Shown here: positions 24,623-31,614 of the stretch, one piece after another
Layout: each line of letters begins with the position of its first letter
Position numbering within the stretch: position 1 is the first letter of the stretch
Source of the DNA: an uncultured Bacilli bacterium
GTDB taxonomy: Bacteria; Bacillota_I; Bacilli_A; RF39; UBA660
Direction of reading: 5' to 3'
Assembly: GCA_934096315.1 (NCBI GenBank)
Contig: CAKOLT010000002.1
Coordinates: 44,049-108,048, forward strand
Length of the DNA stretch: 64,000 bases
The notes under the pieces: model-generated
What the model saw: only the letters and a program-made list of their open reading frames with translations
Databases searched by the model: none
What the model was told of the DNA's origin: nothing
Position numbers and translations under genes: made by a program

Positions 24623-25922
24623 TAACATAATAGGTAGTCTAATATTAAGTATAGGTAGCCTTATTTATTCTAAAATAGTATTAAAAGATAGTGAAGGGAT
24701 ATTTAGTAAAAAATATTTAATAGCGTTGTTAATAACAACTTCAGTATACACAATAGTGTATTTAAATGTAGATGGAGGACAAAGAACTATAATTAATTTT
24801 ATTACATATGTAATTGTGTATAAAAAGCTATATGATATAAGTGCATCTAAGTCAATATTATTAACATTTATGTATGCAATTATCTTAGCCATTCCAGATA
24901 TGATTAGTTTATTTTTCTCAGTAAACGTACTAGGCTATACCAAAGAATATGTTTATGGGAGTATAGCAGGTAGTGCAATTTGCAATACACTAGTATGTAT
25001 CTGTTTCGTGGGATTGACATTAATTCTAAGAAAGGGACTGCAAAAACTATTTGAGCATAAACTAGAAAATAATATCATAAATATAATATATTCAGTTGGA
25101 ACTTTTCTGTGTATAGTATTTATATTTTTCAAAATAATACAAAAATTTCAAATAATTACAAATGCAAATATTGCCGTGCTAATTGGAATGATAATAATAT
25201 TTGTCGCAGTATTAATAAGTTTTTATAAAGAAAGAATCAAAAAAGAAAAATTTGTAGGAAAATATGAGAAAATGTTAGAATTTATCAAGACATATGAAAC
25301 AGAAATAGAAAATCAGAGAATAAATAATCACGAAATTAAAAATCAATTTACGACAATAAAGTCAATGCTATTAGATAAAGTGGTTAAGAACGAAATAATA
25401 GACTATATAGATGAAATTTATGGTGATGTAAGAAAGATAAAAAATCAAGAATATGCAAAATTAAAATATCTACCACCAAACGGTATTAAAGGTTTACTAT
25501 ATTTCAAAATAGATGAAGCACAGAGAAAAGGTATAAAAGTAACAGTAAATATTTCAAGCAAGATAGAAAACTCAGTTCTAGCAGAATTAAGTACTAAAAA
25601 CTTTAAAGATTTAGGTAAAATACTCGGAGTATTTTTAGATAATGCAATTGAAGCAAGTAAATTGTCAAAAGAGAAAATTTTAGGTATTGAATTATACCCA
25701 GGTCCAAAAGGTGTAGAAATAATTATGAGTAATTCATATGTAGGATTTATAAGTGATAAAATGGGAAAGGTTAAATATTCAACTAAAGGAAAAGAACGTG
25801 GACATGGTTTGTTATTGGTTAATAATATATTAAGTGGAAATAGTATTTTTGAAATAGATAAAAAGGTAGTTAGCATTGTATATGTGCAGACAATAACAAT
25901 TAAAAAAACTAAAAAGCGTTAA
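24606..25922 (+). CDS. agrC: AgrC-like sensor histidine kinase (GHKL type)
   Basis: 438 residues: five to six N-terminal membrane helices (about 1-210) forming the peptide sensor, a linker coiled segment (KYEKMLEFIKTYETEIE), the phosphoacceptor H242 in NHEIKNQ, and a GHKL ATPase domain with N-box FLDNAIEAS and G-box RGHGLLLVNNIL. The start is GTG 24606, with AAGGA 10 bp upstream, inside the end of agrA. It should sense the cyclic peptide made by the convergent agrB-agrD genes and phosphorylate AgrA. Confidence 0.92.
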   Translation: MQSIYSNIIGSLILSIGSLIYSKIVLKDSEGIFSKKYLIALLITTSVYTIVYLNVDGGQRTIINFITYVIVYKKLYDISASKSILLTFMYAIILAIPDMISLFFSVNVLGYTKEYVYGSIAGSAICNTLVCICFVGLTLILRKGLQKLFEHKLENNIINIIYSVGTFLCIVFIFFKIIQKFQIITNANIAVLIGMIIIFVAVLISFYKERIKKEKFVGKYEKMLEFIKTYETEIENQRINNHEIKNQFTTIKSMLLDKVVKNEIIDYIDEIYGDVRKIKNQEYAKLKYLPPNGIKGLLYFKIDEAQRKGIKVTVNISSKIENSVLAELSTKNFKDLGKILGVFLDNAIEASKLSKEKILGIELYPGPKGVEIIMSNSYVGFISDKMGKVKYSTKGKERGHGLLLVNNILSGNSIFEIDKKVVSIVYVQTITIKKTKKR

Positions 25923-25935
25923 TCTTTTTAGTTTT
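25905..25935. terminator. Bidirectional terminator between agrC and agrD
   Basis: AAAACTAAAAAG (25905-25916) and CTTTTTAGTTTT (25924-25935) form a 12-bp perfect stem around a 7-nt loop. Confidence 0.88.
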
Positions 25936-25951
25936 TTTATGATTGAGTATA

Positions 25952-26071
25952 CTATTTAACTAGGCTTTTTGGCATTTCTGGTTCGTCCATAAACCAAAAC
26001 ATACAAGCTTGACTTCCAACAGTAGCTGCTACAGTTCCAAGAACAGTTAATACGCTAGCAAGAAATTTCAT
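25952..26071 (-). CDS. agrD: AgrD-like autoinducing peptide precursor
   Basis: 39 residues on the minus strand with GGAGGG upstream of ATG 26071. It has the three AgrD parts: an N-terminal amphipathic/hydrophobic leader (MKFLASVLTVLGTVAATVG), a short signal core with the single Cys (SQACMFWFM, Cys23) and the acidic C-terminal recognition tail DEPEMPKSLVK, whose D/E-E-P-E-x-P-x-x-L pattern is the family hallmark. By analogy with staphylococcal processing, AgrB would cut before DEP and form a thiolactone from Cys23 to Met28, a six-residue ring; a five-residue ring ending at Phe27 is the alternative. It lies 32 bp after agrB. Confidence 0.92.
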   Translation of the reverse strand: MKFLASVLTVLGTVAATVGSQACMFWFMDEPEMPKSLVK

Positions 26072-26103
26072 ACTCCAATCCCTCCTTTACCCTTTTTTTA
26101 TGT

Positions 26104-26715
26104 TTAATTACTTAAACCAATCTCATAATTCTTATAATTATTATAAGGTAAGCTTAACATCTTATATGAAAGAGGATGTATCATTACAGTAGCCTCAATC
26201 ATTCCCACAAGAAGAAACATAGACAAATAACTATTGCTAAACCAAATAATTATAAGAGTATATATTAATCCAAACAAAGTACTTAAAATCTTAAACATCA
26301 TTCTTCTCTTTTTACTTATAATAGGTCTTTTCTCCGTGTCAGCAGGAGCATATTTAAATAAAATTATTACACATACACCAGCCAAACAAGTCTTGACAAA
26401 AGCATTCAGAGGAACATATAAACAGAAATAAGTACCGCCGACAAACATAATTAAACTCATTATCAAGCAGTGAATACTTTTTGAAGCATGAAGTCCAAAA
26501 GCAACAAATCTAATAATATTATAAAATATTGATAATAAAATTACTTCTTTAAGTATTCCTAAAATTAGTGATACAAGAATTAAAACTACAAACTTTGTAA
26601 AAGTAAGATAAATTCCTTCTAGACCATAAGTAATAACCTCTAACTCTTCATCACTAATTGAAGAATTATTTTTCTTAACTATATTCAAGGAAGAATTTAA
26701 AAATTTTTTTTTCAT
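26104..26715 (-). CDS. agrB: AgrB-like accessory gene regulator (peptide maturase)
   Basis: 203 residues, about five membrane helices. The membrane cysteine endopeptidase removes the AgrD C-terminal tail and closes the thiolactone. The catalytic pair sits at H76 and C83 (FGLHASKSIHC), matching H77/C84 of Staphylococcus. The YAPADTEKRPI motif of the family is present. agrB and agrD form their own operon, convergent with agrA-agrC, unlike the staphylococcal agrBDCA order. Confidence 0.94.
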   Translation of the reverse strand: MKKKFLNSSLNIVKKNNSSISDEELEVITYGLEGIYLTFTKFVVLILVSLILGILKEVILLSIFYNIIRFVAFGLHASKSIHCLIMSLIMFVGGTYFCLYVPLNAFVKTCLAGVCVIILFKYAPADTEKRPIISKKRRMMFKILSTLFGLIYTLIIIWFSNSYLSMFLLVGMIEATVMIHPLSYKMLSLPYNNYKNYEIGLSN

Positions 26716-26810
26716 TCCCTATCACCAAAATCATTATAACAAAAAAAACAGTCAAAATTCGCTATCGTAGTTAAATGAAAGCAAAAACACAAAATCTAGC
26801 ACCTAGTTAT

Positions 26811-26831
26811 CATATGGTTAATTAACATATG
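26811..26831. promoter_or_regulatory. Near-perfect palindrome upstream of agrB, possible operator
   Basis: CATAT-G-GTTAATTAAC-ATATG is a 21-bp palindrome with one unpaired G, in the 245-bp gap between divergent agrB and the pilin-like gene at 26961. A TAGTTA motif occurs just before it (26804) and again 36 bp earlier. It may bind AgrA or another dimeric regulator; no protein can be assigned from sequence. Confidence 0.45.
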
Positions 26832-26887
26832 CAGATAATATATATAATAAACCAAATATCATTTTTAATAAAAAAGATTCATTTAAC

Positions 26888-26916
26888 TTGACAAATGTTT
26901 GAAAAAATGCTAGAAT
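26888..26916 (+). promoter_or_regulatory. Promoter of the pilin-like gene
   Basis: TTGACA (26888-26893), 17-bp spacer, TAGAAT (26911-26916). Confidence 0.75.
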
Positions 26917-26960
26917 AGTAACCATCTTTTTAAAAAAAACAGTTTTAAGGGGGAATTATA

Positions 26961-28256
26961 ATGTATAATGATAAGGATTATGGAATAAATTGGATAGGAT
27001 TATTCCTAAAAGTAATAGTAATAGTAATATTTATTTTATTAGCAGTATGGCTTGTAACAAAAGTATTCTTTAGCTATTCAAATAAAGATTTAAAAAATGA
27101 CCTATCAAGAATGAAAGCAACTGCAGAAAATTATTTTACACAAGAAAATTTACCAAAAGATGTAGGTAAAAGTAAAATATTAACATTAAATGAAATGCTA
27201 ACACAAAATTTACTAAAATCAAAAACAATTGACGCCTGTGATAAAGAACAAAGTTACGCGAAGGCTACAAAATATGATCAATACTCACTAATTAAAGTAG
27301 AATTAGTATGTGGTAACAAAAAAGATTCTACAACAATAAAAGTTGACAACGATGGAAATAAAAGTGTAATAAAAAAGGATGACACAAATAAAGACACCGC
27401 AAAAGATGACAATAAGACTAATGAAGAAAAAAATACCACAAACAAAAGTGAAAAAAATACTAAAAATAATAGTAATAGCAATAATAATACAGGTAGCACA
27501 CAAAATAACAGTAACAGCTCAACAAAAAGTAGCAATTCTGAAACAACTGTAATAGAGAAGAAAAATACATCGTACACAAAGAAAACGCTATACTATGAGC
27601 AAGCAAAAATTAAATATGAAAGAACAACAAGAAAGATGGCAAACTACTGTAAACAAACAACAAATACTAATACTTATTACACTTTAGCAAATACAAGTTA
27701 TGATTATTACGTTAGAGGTAACAAGTTTACATATACTGTATATGTAACTGATATTCCAACAAATGCAACAAATGTAAAAGTAGGAAATATTAGAAAATTT
27801 ACACAATTAGATGAATATTATAAATATGTTGATGAAAGAAACCAAAATAAAATAATGTGGACTGGTGGTAAAAACAATGGAGGCTTAACATACAGTGACG
27901 CTAAATATTACAAAAACCACAGTGCTACAAGTGGTTATAATGCACAAATAGATTATAATGAGAGTACAAAAATAATTACAATAACAGTAAACAAAACAAA
28001 TACCATTACATCATTACCAAAAGACGGAAACATTTACATGCCAATAAAGTTTGATATAACTTATGATACTACAAACAATTCAGACTGTACCCAAGATACT
28101 TATGATAACAGAAATTTATACCCTGGATACAAAATAACAGGCACCTGGTACAGTACTGCAAATGAAGAAGCTGGACTAGACTACACAAATACAAAATGGA
28201 CAACATCACAAAATCTAGAAGGTTACAAACCAACCGGAAAAACTGAATATAGATAA
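26961..28256 (+). CDS. Membrane-anchored extracellular protein with pilin-like N-terminus
   Basis: 431 residues: a short cytoplasmic start, a membrane helix (about 12-37), a pilin-like region (SRMKATAENYFTQENLPKD, with two Cys at the ends of a putative disulfide), then an Asn/Lys/Thr/Asp-rich disordered linker (about 140-205) and a C-terminal beta-rich domain with many Tyr and Asn. The polymer-like linker suggests the C-terminal domain is held away from the membrane. No sortase motif is visible. It has a strong promoter and GGGGG ribosome binding site, and is followed by a strong terminator. It lies next to agr and could be a quorum target, which is speculation. Function unknown. Confidence 0.75.
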   Translation: MYNDKDYGINWIGLFLKVIVIVIFILLAVWLVTKVFFSYSNKDLKNDLSRMKATAENYFTQENLPKDVGKSKILTLNEMLTQNLLKSKTIDACDKEQSYAKATKYDQYSLIKVELVCGNKKDSTTIKVDNDGNKSVIKKDDTNKDTAKDDNKTNEEKNTTNKSEKNTKNNSNSNNNTGSTQNNSNSSTKSSNSETTVIEKKNTSYTKKTLYYEQAKIKYERTTRKMANYCKQTTNTNTYYTLANTSYDYYVRGNKFTYTVYVTDIPTNATNVKVGNIRKFTQLDEYYKYVDERNQNKIMWTGGKNNGGLTYSDAKYYKNHSATSGYNAQIDYNESTKIITITVNKTNTITSLPKDGNIYMPIKFDITYDTTNNSDCTQDTYDNRNLYPGYKITGTWYSTANEEAGLDYTNTKWTTSQNLEGYKPTGKTEYR

Positions 28257-28258
28257 TA

Positions 28259-28297
28259 AAAAAGATATCCTAAAATAAATTAAAAGGATATCTTTTT
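28259..28297. terminator. Bidirectional terminator
   Basis: AAAAAGATATCC (28259-28270) and GGATATCTTTTT (28286-28297), a 12-bp perfect stem between convergent genes. The right arm overlaps the end of the pseudouridine synthase gene. Confidence 0.87.
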
Positions 28298-28941
28298 GGT
28301 AATTCAAGTTCGAATTTCATAACCTCACCCGTAACAGGGTGTTTAAATTTTATCATTTTGGAAAATAATGCAACACTAACATTATTGTCATCACATTTTC
28401 CATATTTATGATCTCCAACTAAAGCACTTCCTCTTGAAGAAAATTGAACACGAATCTGATGAGAACGACCGGTTTTCAAATAAACTCTGACTAAATTATA
28501 ATGATTAATTCTTTTAATAACCTCATAACTAAGTATAGATAGCTTTCCCTTAATCTTATCATTTGTAACACTAACAGTATTAGTTTTTGAGTTTTTAATT
28601 AAATAATCAGTAAAAACTCCACTGTCTTCTAAATTTCCAGTAGTAACTGCATAATAAACCTTTTCAAAAGTATGGTCACTTATTTGTTTAGATAACCTAG
28701 AAGCACATTTGCTAGTTTTTGCAAAGACCATAACTCCACCAACAGGTCTATCTAATCTATGGACCAACCCTAAATAAACATTTCCAGGTTTGTTGTATTT
28801 CTTTTTAAGTTCCATTTTAAGAAGCGTAAGTAAATCCAAATCGTTACTACTATCCTCACATACAGGAATATTAACTGGTTTTTCAACTACAAGCAAATGA
28901 TTGTCTTCATATAAATAATTAATTTTTGGTAACTTTTCCAT
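28270..28941 (-). CDS. RluA-family pseudouridine synthase
   Basis: 223 residues. Converts uridine to pseudouridine in rRNA or tRNA. The catalytic motif VHRLDRPVGGVMVFAKT is present with the essential Asp in HRLD, followed by KVYYAVTTG and the C-terminal RSHQIRVQFSSRG. There is no N-terminal S4 domain, so it is of the short RluA/YlyB-like type; the target base cannot be predicted. ATG 28941 is preferred to an in-frame GTG nine bases upstream. The gene starts inside the end of the methyltransferase gene, so both are translated from one message. Confidence 0.88.
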   Translation of the reverse strand: MEKLPKINYLYEDNHLLVVEKPVNIPVCEDSSNDLDLLTLLKMELKKKYNKPGNVYLGLVHRLDRPVGGVMVFAKTSKCASRLSKQISDHTFEKVYYAVTTGNLEDSGVFTDYLIKNSKTNTVSVTNDKIKGKLSILSYEVIKRINHYNLVRVYLKTGRSHQIRVQFSSRGSALVGDHKYGKCDDNNVSVALFSKMIKFKHPVTGEVMKFELELPKRYPFNLF

Positions 28942-29779
28942 AAATACCACACGGAAGAATTAAATTATTTTCTTTAATAGGAAGACCAATTTCCCCTGTA
29001 ACTATATTTGAATCACTAAAAACTAAACTTAAAATATTATTAAGAGAAATATGTGAAACACCAGTAGTATAAGAATTAATCAATAAAAATTCATAATCAT
29101 CATCTAAAACTTGCTTAACTAAATTAAGAAGAATTTTTAAATTATCTTCGAACTTCCAAACCTCTTTATTAGGACCTCTCCCATAACTTGGAGGATCCAT
29201 AATAACAGCATGATACTTTCGTCCACGTCTAATTTCTTTTTCCAAAAACTTAATAGCATCATCAACAATAAATCTTATAGTGTTATTTTCAAGCCCACAT
29301 AAATTCATATTATCTTTCGCCCATTCATTAATACCTTTAGAAGAGTCCACATGGACAACCTCCTTAGCACCCGAAAAAGATGCTGCCATTGTAGCACATC
29401 CTGTATATGCAAACAAATTAAGAACTCGCATATCTTTATTAGAATTACTAATTTTATCAATTATATAATCCCAATTAACTGCTTGTTCGGGGAAAATACC
29501 AGTATGCTTAAAATTAGTCGGAGCAATTTTAAATTTAAGTTTCCCATAATTAATTACCCAGTAATCAGGTAATTTCTTTTTAAATTCCCAGTATCCTCCT
29601 CCAGAACTATTACGGTGATATATACCATCAAAATTATTCCACAAATTACTACCACTTTTATCCCAAATAACCTGTGGGTCCGGGCGACGTAATATAACAT
29701 CACCAAATCTTTCTATTTTCTCTCCATCTCCAGTTGCAATAATTTCATAATCTTTCCACTTATCACTGACATTAAGCAT
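28919..29779 (-). CDS. Class I SAM-dependent methyltransferase, RlmI/RlmK-like core
   Basis: 286 residues. The SAM-binding motif VLNLFAYTGCATMAA, an acidic loop (VVHVDSSKG), and the catalytic-type motif MDPPSYGRG are those of RlmI-like rRNA methyltransferases, but the N-terminal PUA domain of RlmI is missing. ATG 29779 is chosen because AGAGGTG precedes it. Upstream in-frame codons (to 29827) encode an unlikely Phe/Cys/Tyr-rich start. Coupling with a pseudouridine synthase supports an RNA substrate. The exact target is unknown. Confidence 0.85.
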   Translation of the reverse strand: MLNVSDKWKDYEIIATGDGEKIERFGDVILRRPDPQVIWDKSGSNLWNNFDGIYHRNSSGGGYWEFKKKLPDYWVINYGKLKFKIAPTNFKHTGIFPEQAVNWDYIIDKISNSNKDMRVLNLFAYTGCATMAASFSGAKEVVHVDSSKGINEWAKDNMNLCGLENNTIRFIVDDAIKFLEKEIRRGRKYHAVIMDPPSYGRGPNKEVWKFEDNLKILLNLVKQVLDDDYEFLLINSYTTGVSHISLNNILSLVFSDSNIVTGEIGLPIKENNLILPCGIYGKVTKN

Positions 29780-29833
29780 TTTTTCACCTCTTGCTACAAT
29801 TTTATAACAAAAATAAAAAAAACACAAGCAAAA

Positions 29834-30232
29834 TTATTCAACAGTTATAATTTTGCCAGCATTCTTTACTTGCTCCTCTTTAGGAAAAGAAATATTCAAA
29901 ATACCATCTTTATATACCGCCTTAATATCACTTTCCTTTTTAACTCCAATATAGAAACTTCTCCTAGCTTCTCCAAAAAATCGTTCTTTTCTAATTAAAC
30001 CCTCCTGGCTTTCTCTAGAAATATCTTTGCTTGCAGTAATTGTCAAATAGCCATTTTTATAATTTATATCAATATTTTCCTTCTTGAGCCCAGGTAAATC
30101 AATATCTATAATGTATTTATTACCCCGTTCGTAAATATCTGTTTTCATATATTCTCTATCTCTCGAAAATGGCATATTAAAAAAATCAAAATAATCATTT
30201 CTGTAATAACCTTTAAGCGAATTATTATTCAT
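29834..30232 (-). CDS. Small heat shock protein, Hsp20 family (second copy)
   Basis: 132 residues with DIYERGNKYIIDIDLPGLKKENI, NGYLTITASKD, RKERFFGEARRSFYIG and DGILNISFPKEE, the usual alpha-crystallin pattern. ATG 30232 follows AAAGGTGG; an upstream in-frame ATG (30250) lies before that site and is rejected. Unlike the htpG-linked hsp20, I see no CIRCE element upstream. It lies 55 bp upstream of the methyltransferase gene on the same strand. Confidence 0.92.
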   Translation of the reverse strand: MNNNSLKGYYRNDYFDFFNMPFSRDREYMKTDIYERGNKYIIDIDLPGLKKENIDINYKNGYLTITASKDISRESQEGLIRKERFFGEARRSFYIGVKKESDIKAVYKDGILNISFPKEEQVKNAGKIITVE

Positions 30233-30281
30233 AAACAAACCACCTTTCATTTATAATATCTACAATTACAGAAATTATATA

Positions 30282-30650
30282 CTATCTTTTAATAATGAAA
30301 TTACTATTAGTAATTGGTAAATAAAATAAGGATCCAATAAAACCAAAAACTACTCCCCAAAAAAGTAATTTAGTTTGTAATAGTTCTTCCTCAGGAATAT
30401 CAACATTATTAATTGCCTCTTCATATGAGATATAAACATTAATAAGAAAATAAATGTTAACAAAAACAACAAGTCTACGATTAAAAATATATAAATTATT
30501 TAACATTTCATTTGTCTGATGTTTAATACCCAAAGCAGACTTCTTTTTTTCGTTAATGATGTAAAAAGAAATACCACTTGAGACAATAAGTAAAAAATAG
30601 AAAATAATATCAGTATTAATTTCTTTAACTACATCATCATTATTATCCAT
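30282..30650 (-). CDS. Small membrane protein, unknown
   Basis: 122 residues with three or four hydrophobic helices. No family recognised. ATG 30650 is preceded by GAGG at 6 bp; the ATG at 30662 lies before that site. It follows the XRE regulator gene on the same strand but behind a terminator-like hairpin (30677-30700), so it may be read only partly from the xre promoter. Confidence 0.65.
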   Translation of the reverse strand: MDNNDDVVKEINTDIIFYFLLIVSSGISFYIINEKKKSALGIKHQTNEMLNNLYIFNRRLVVFVNIYFLINVYISYEEAINNVDIPEEELLQTKLLFWGVVFGFIGSLFYLPITNSNFIIKR

Positions 30651-30676
30651 ACCATACCTCATAAAAATATATGAAA

Positions 30677-30700
30677 AAAAGCGAATTATTTTCCGCTTTT
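30677..30700 (-). terminator. Terminator of the XRE regulator gene
   Basis: On the minus strand AAAAGCG (30700-30694), a 10-nt loop and CGCTTTT (30683-30677) followed by more T residues, overlapping the stop codon region. Confidence 0.7.
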
Positions 30701-31024
30701 ATTACTTTTAACAAATTCACTTTTCATAATAGAAATCATTCTAAGAAGAAAATCTAAATCTTCGCCATTTAAAGTCTTGCATTTTTCACAGATCATCTTA
30801 ACCTTATCTTCATTAGTAACGTTATTCTTATCAATTTCTAATAAAGAATCAATACTAATATCGAAAGCAAGTGCCAATCTCTTAAGAATGGTAGCGGATG
30901 GCTCAGATATACCAGTTTCAATTCTTGAAAGGTGGTTTCTATTAATTTTAAGTTCTCTAGCTAAATTTTCTTGCGACATACTTTTATTAGCACGCATGCA
31001 TTTAACTTTTTCGCCTAAAGTCAT
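30686..31024 (-). CDS. XRE-family helix-turn-helix regulator
   Basis: 112 residues. The N-terminal two thirds form a typical Cro/C1 HTH (LGEKVKCMRANKSMSQENLA, then LKINRNHLSRIETGISEPSA and LKRLALAFDISIDSLLE). The C-terminal part is short and helical with two Cys (CEKCKTLNGEDLDFLLRMI), possibly for dimerisation. The divergent gap to rimP contains three TACCAAAAA repeats and a 39-bp palindrome that are candidate operators. The regulated genes are unknown; autoregulation is the simplest guess. Confidence 0.85.
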   Translation of the reverse strand: MTLGEKVKCMRANKSMSQENLARELKINRNHLSRIETGISEPSATILKRLALAFDISIDSLLEIDKNNVTNEDKVKMICEKCKTLNGEDLDFLLRMISIMKSEFVKSNKSGK

Positions 31025-31090
31025 ACTCTCACTCCCTCGTTAAATCATATTATAAATTATATTTTCAAATATGTTTCAATTTTAATAAAT

Positions 31091-31126
31091 TATTACCAAA
31101 AATGTTACAACTATTACCAAAAAATG
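31091..31126. repeat. Direct repeats TATTACCAAAAA(A)TG in the xre-rimP gap
   Basis: TATTACCAAAAATG at 31091-31104 and TATTACCAAAAAATG at 31112-31126 repeat with a 21-bp period (two helical turns). A third related copy, TTTTACCAAAAATA, lies at 31240-31253. They are candidate binding sites for the divergent XRE regulator. Confidence 0.55.
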
Positions 31127-31158
31127 ACTATTTTTTTGCAGTTTTTAAAATTCTGTAA

Positions 31159-31197
31159 AATTTTATATGCAGTTTTTTAAAAATTGCATATAAAATT
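31159..31197. repeat. 39-bp near-perfect palindrome between xre and rimP
   Basis: Two 19-bp arms (31159-31177 and 31179-31197) match with one G/A difference around a single centre base; the core is TATATGCA/TGCATATA. It is too long for a usual operator and lacks a T tail for a terminator. TGCAGTTTTTAAAA also occurs just upstream at 31138-31151, so part of the arm is a repeat. The rest of the 313-bp gap holds the TACCAAAAA repeats, the rimP promoter and a leader hairpin. Confidence 0.8.
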
Positions 31198-31264
31198 ATT
31201 CAAAAAAATAAATAAAACATCGTTAACATCTGAATACTTTTTTACCAAAAATAAAAAAAATATC

Positions 31265-31293
31265 TTGTATTTACACAGTAGTTGTGCTATAAT
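31265..31293 (+). promoter_or_regulatory. Promoter of the rimP-nusA-rnpM-infB operon
   Basis: TTGTAT (31265-31270), 17-bp spacer ending TGC (extended -10), TATAAT (31288-31293). Confidence 0.75.
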
Positions 31294-31307
31294 GTAATTG
31301 TCTTGAA

Positions 31308-31333
31308 AAAGAGTGGCTTAACAACCACTCTTT
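31308..31333 (+). other. Leader hairpin upstream of rimP
   Basis: AAAGAGTGG (31308-31316) and CCACTCTTT (31325-31333) with an 8-nt loop lie just downstream of the predicted transcription start. From memory, a GAGTGG/CCACTC hairpin at this place is common before rimP operons in Bacillota. It could protect the 5' end or attenuate transcription. Confidence 0.65.
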
Positions 31334-31356
31334 AATATTAATAAAATGGAGGTATT

Positions 31357-31614
31357 ATGATCGAAGAAGAAGTTAAAAAATTAATTGAAAAGGATGTTAA
31401 TGATTTGGGAATTATAATTGATAACATTGAATATGTTAAAGAAGGAGGAAATAACTTCTTAAGAATTACAATAGATAGACAAGAGGCAATTGATATTGAC
31501 AAGTGTGTTGAAGTAACCAATGTCATCAATCCCATATTAGACAAAACAAACATTATTAAAGACAGTTACATATTAGATGTAACTACGAAGGAAAAAGGTG
31601 AAAGTAATGGATAA
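31357..31614 (+). CDS. rimP: Ribosome maturation factor RimP, truncated to the N-terminal domain
   Basis: 85 residues; normal RimP is about 150. The N-terminal domain is recognisable: long first helix, NIEYVKEGGNNFLRITIDR, and DIDKCVEVTNVINPILD. The frame ends just after YILDVTT, where family members read on as the conserved LEVSSPG-x-x-R and into the C-terminal SH3-like domain. No remaining C-domain sequence is visible, because nusA starts 8 bp before the rimP stop. RimP assists 30S maturation; its N-domain alone would have to act by itself or with S12 through other contacts. GGAGG precedes ATG 31357. Confidence 0.88.
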   Translation: MIEEEVKKLIEKDVNDLGIIIDNIEYVKEGGNNFLRITIDRQEAIDIDKCVEVTNVINPILDKTNIIKDSYILDVTTKEKGESNG

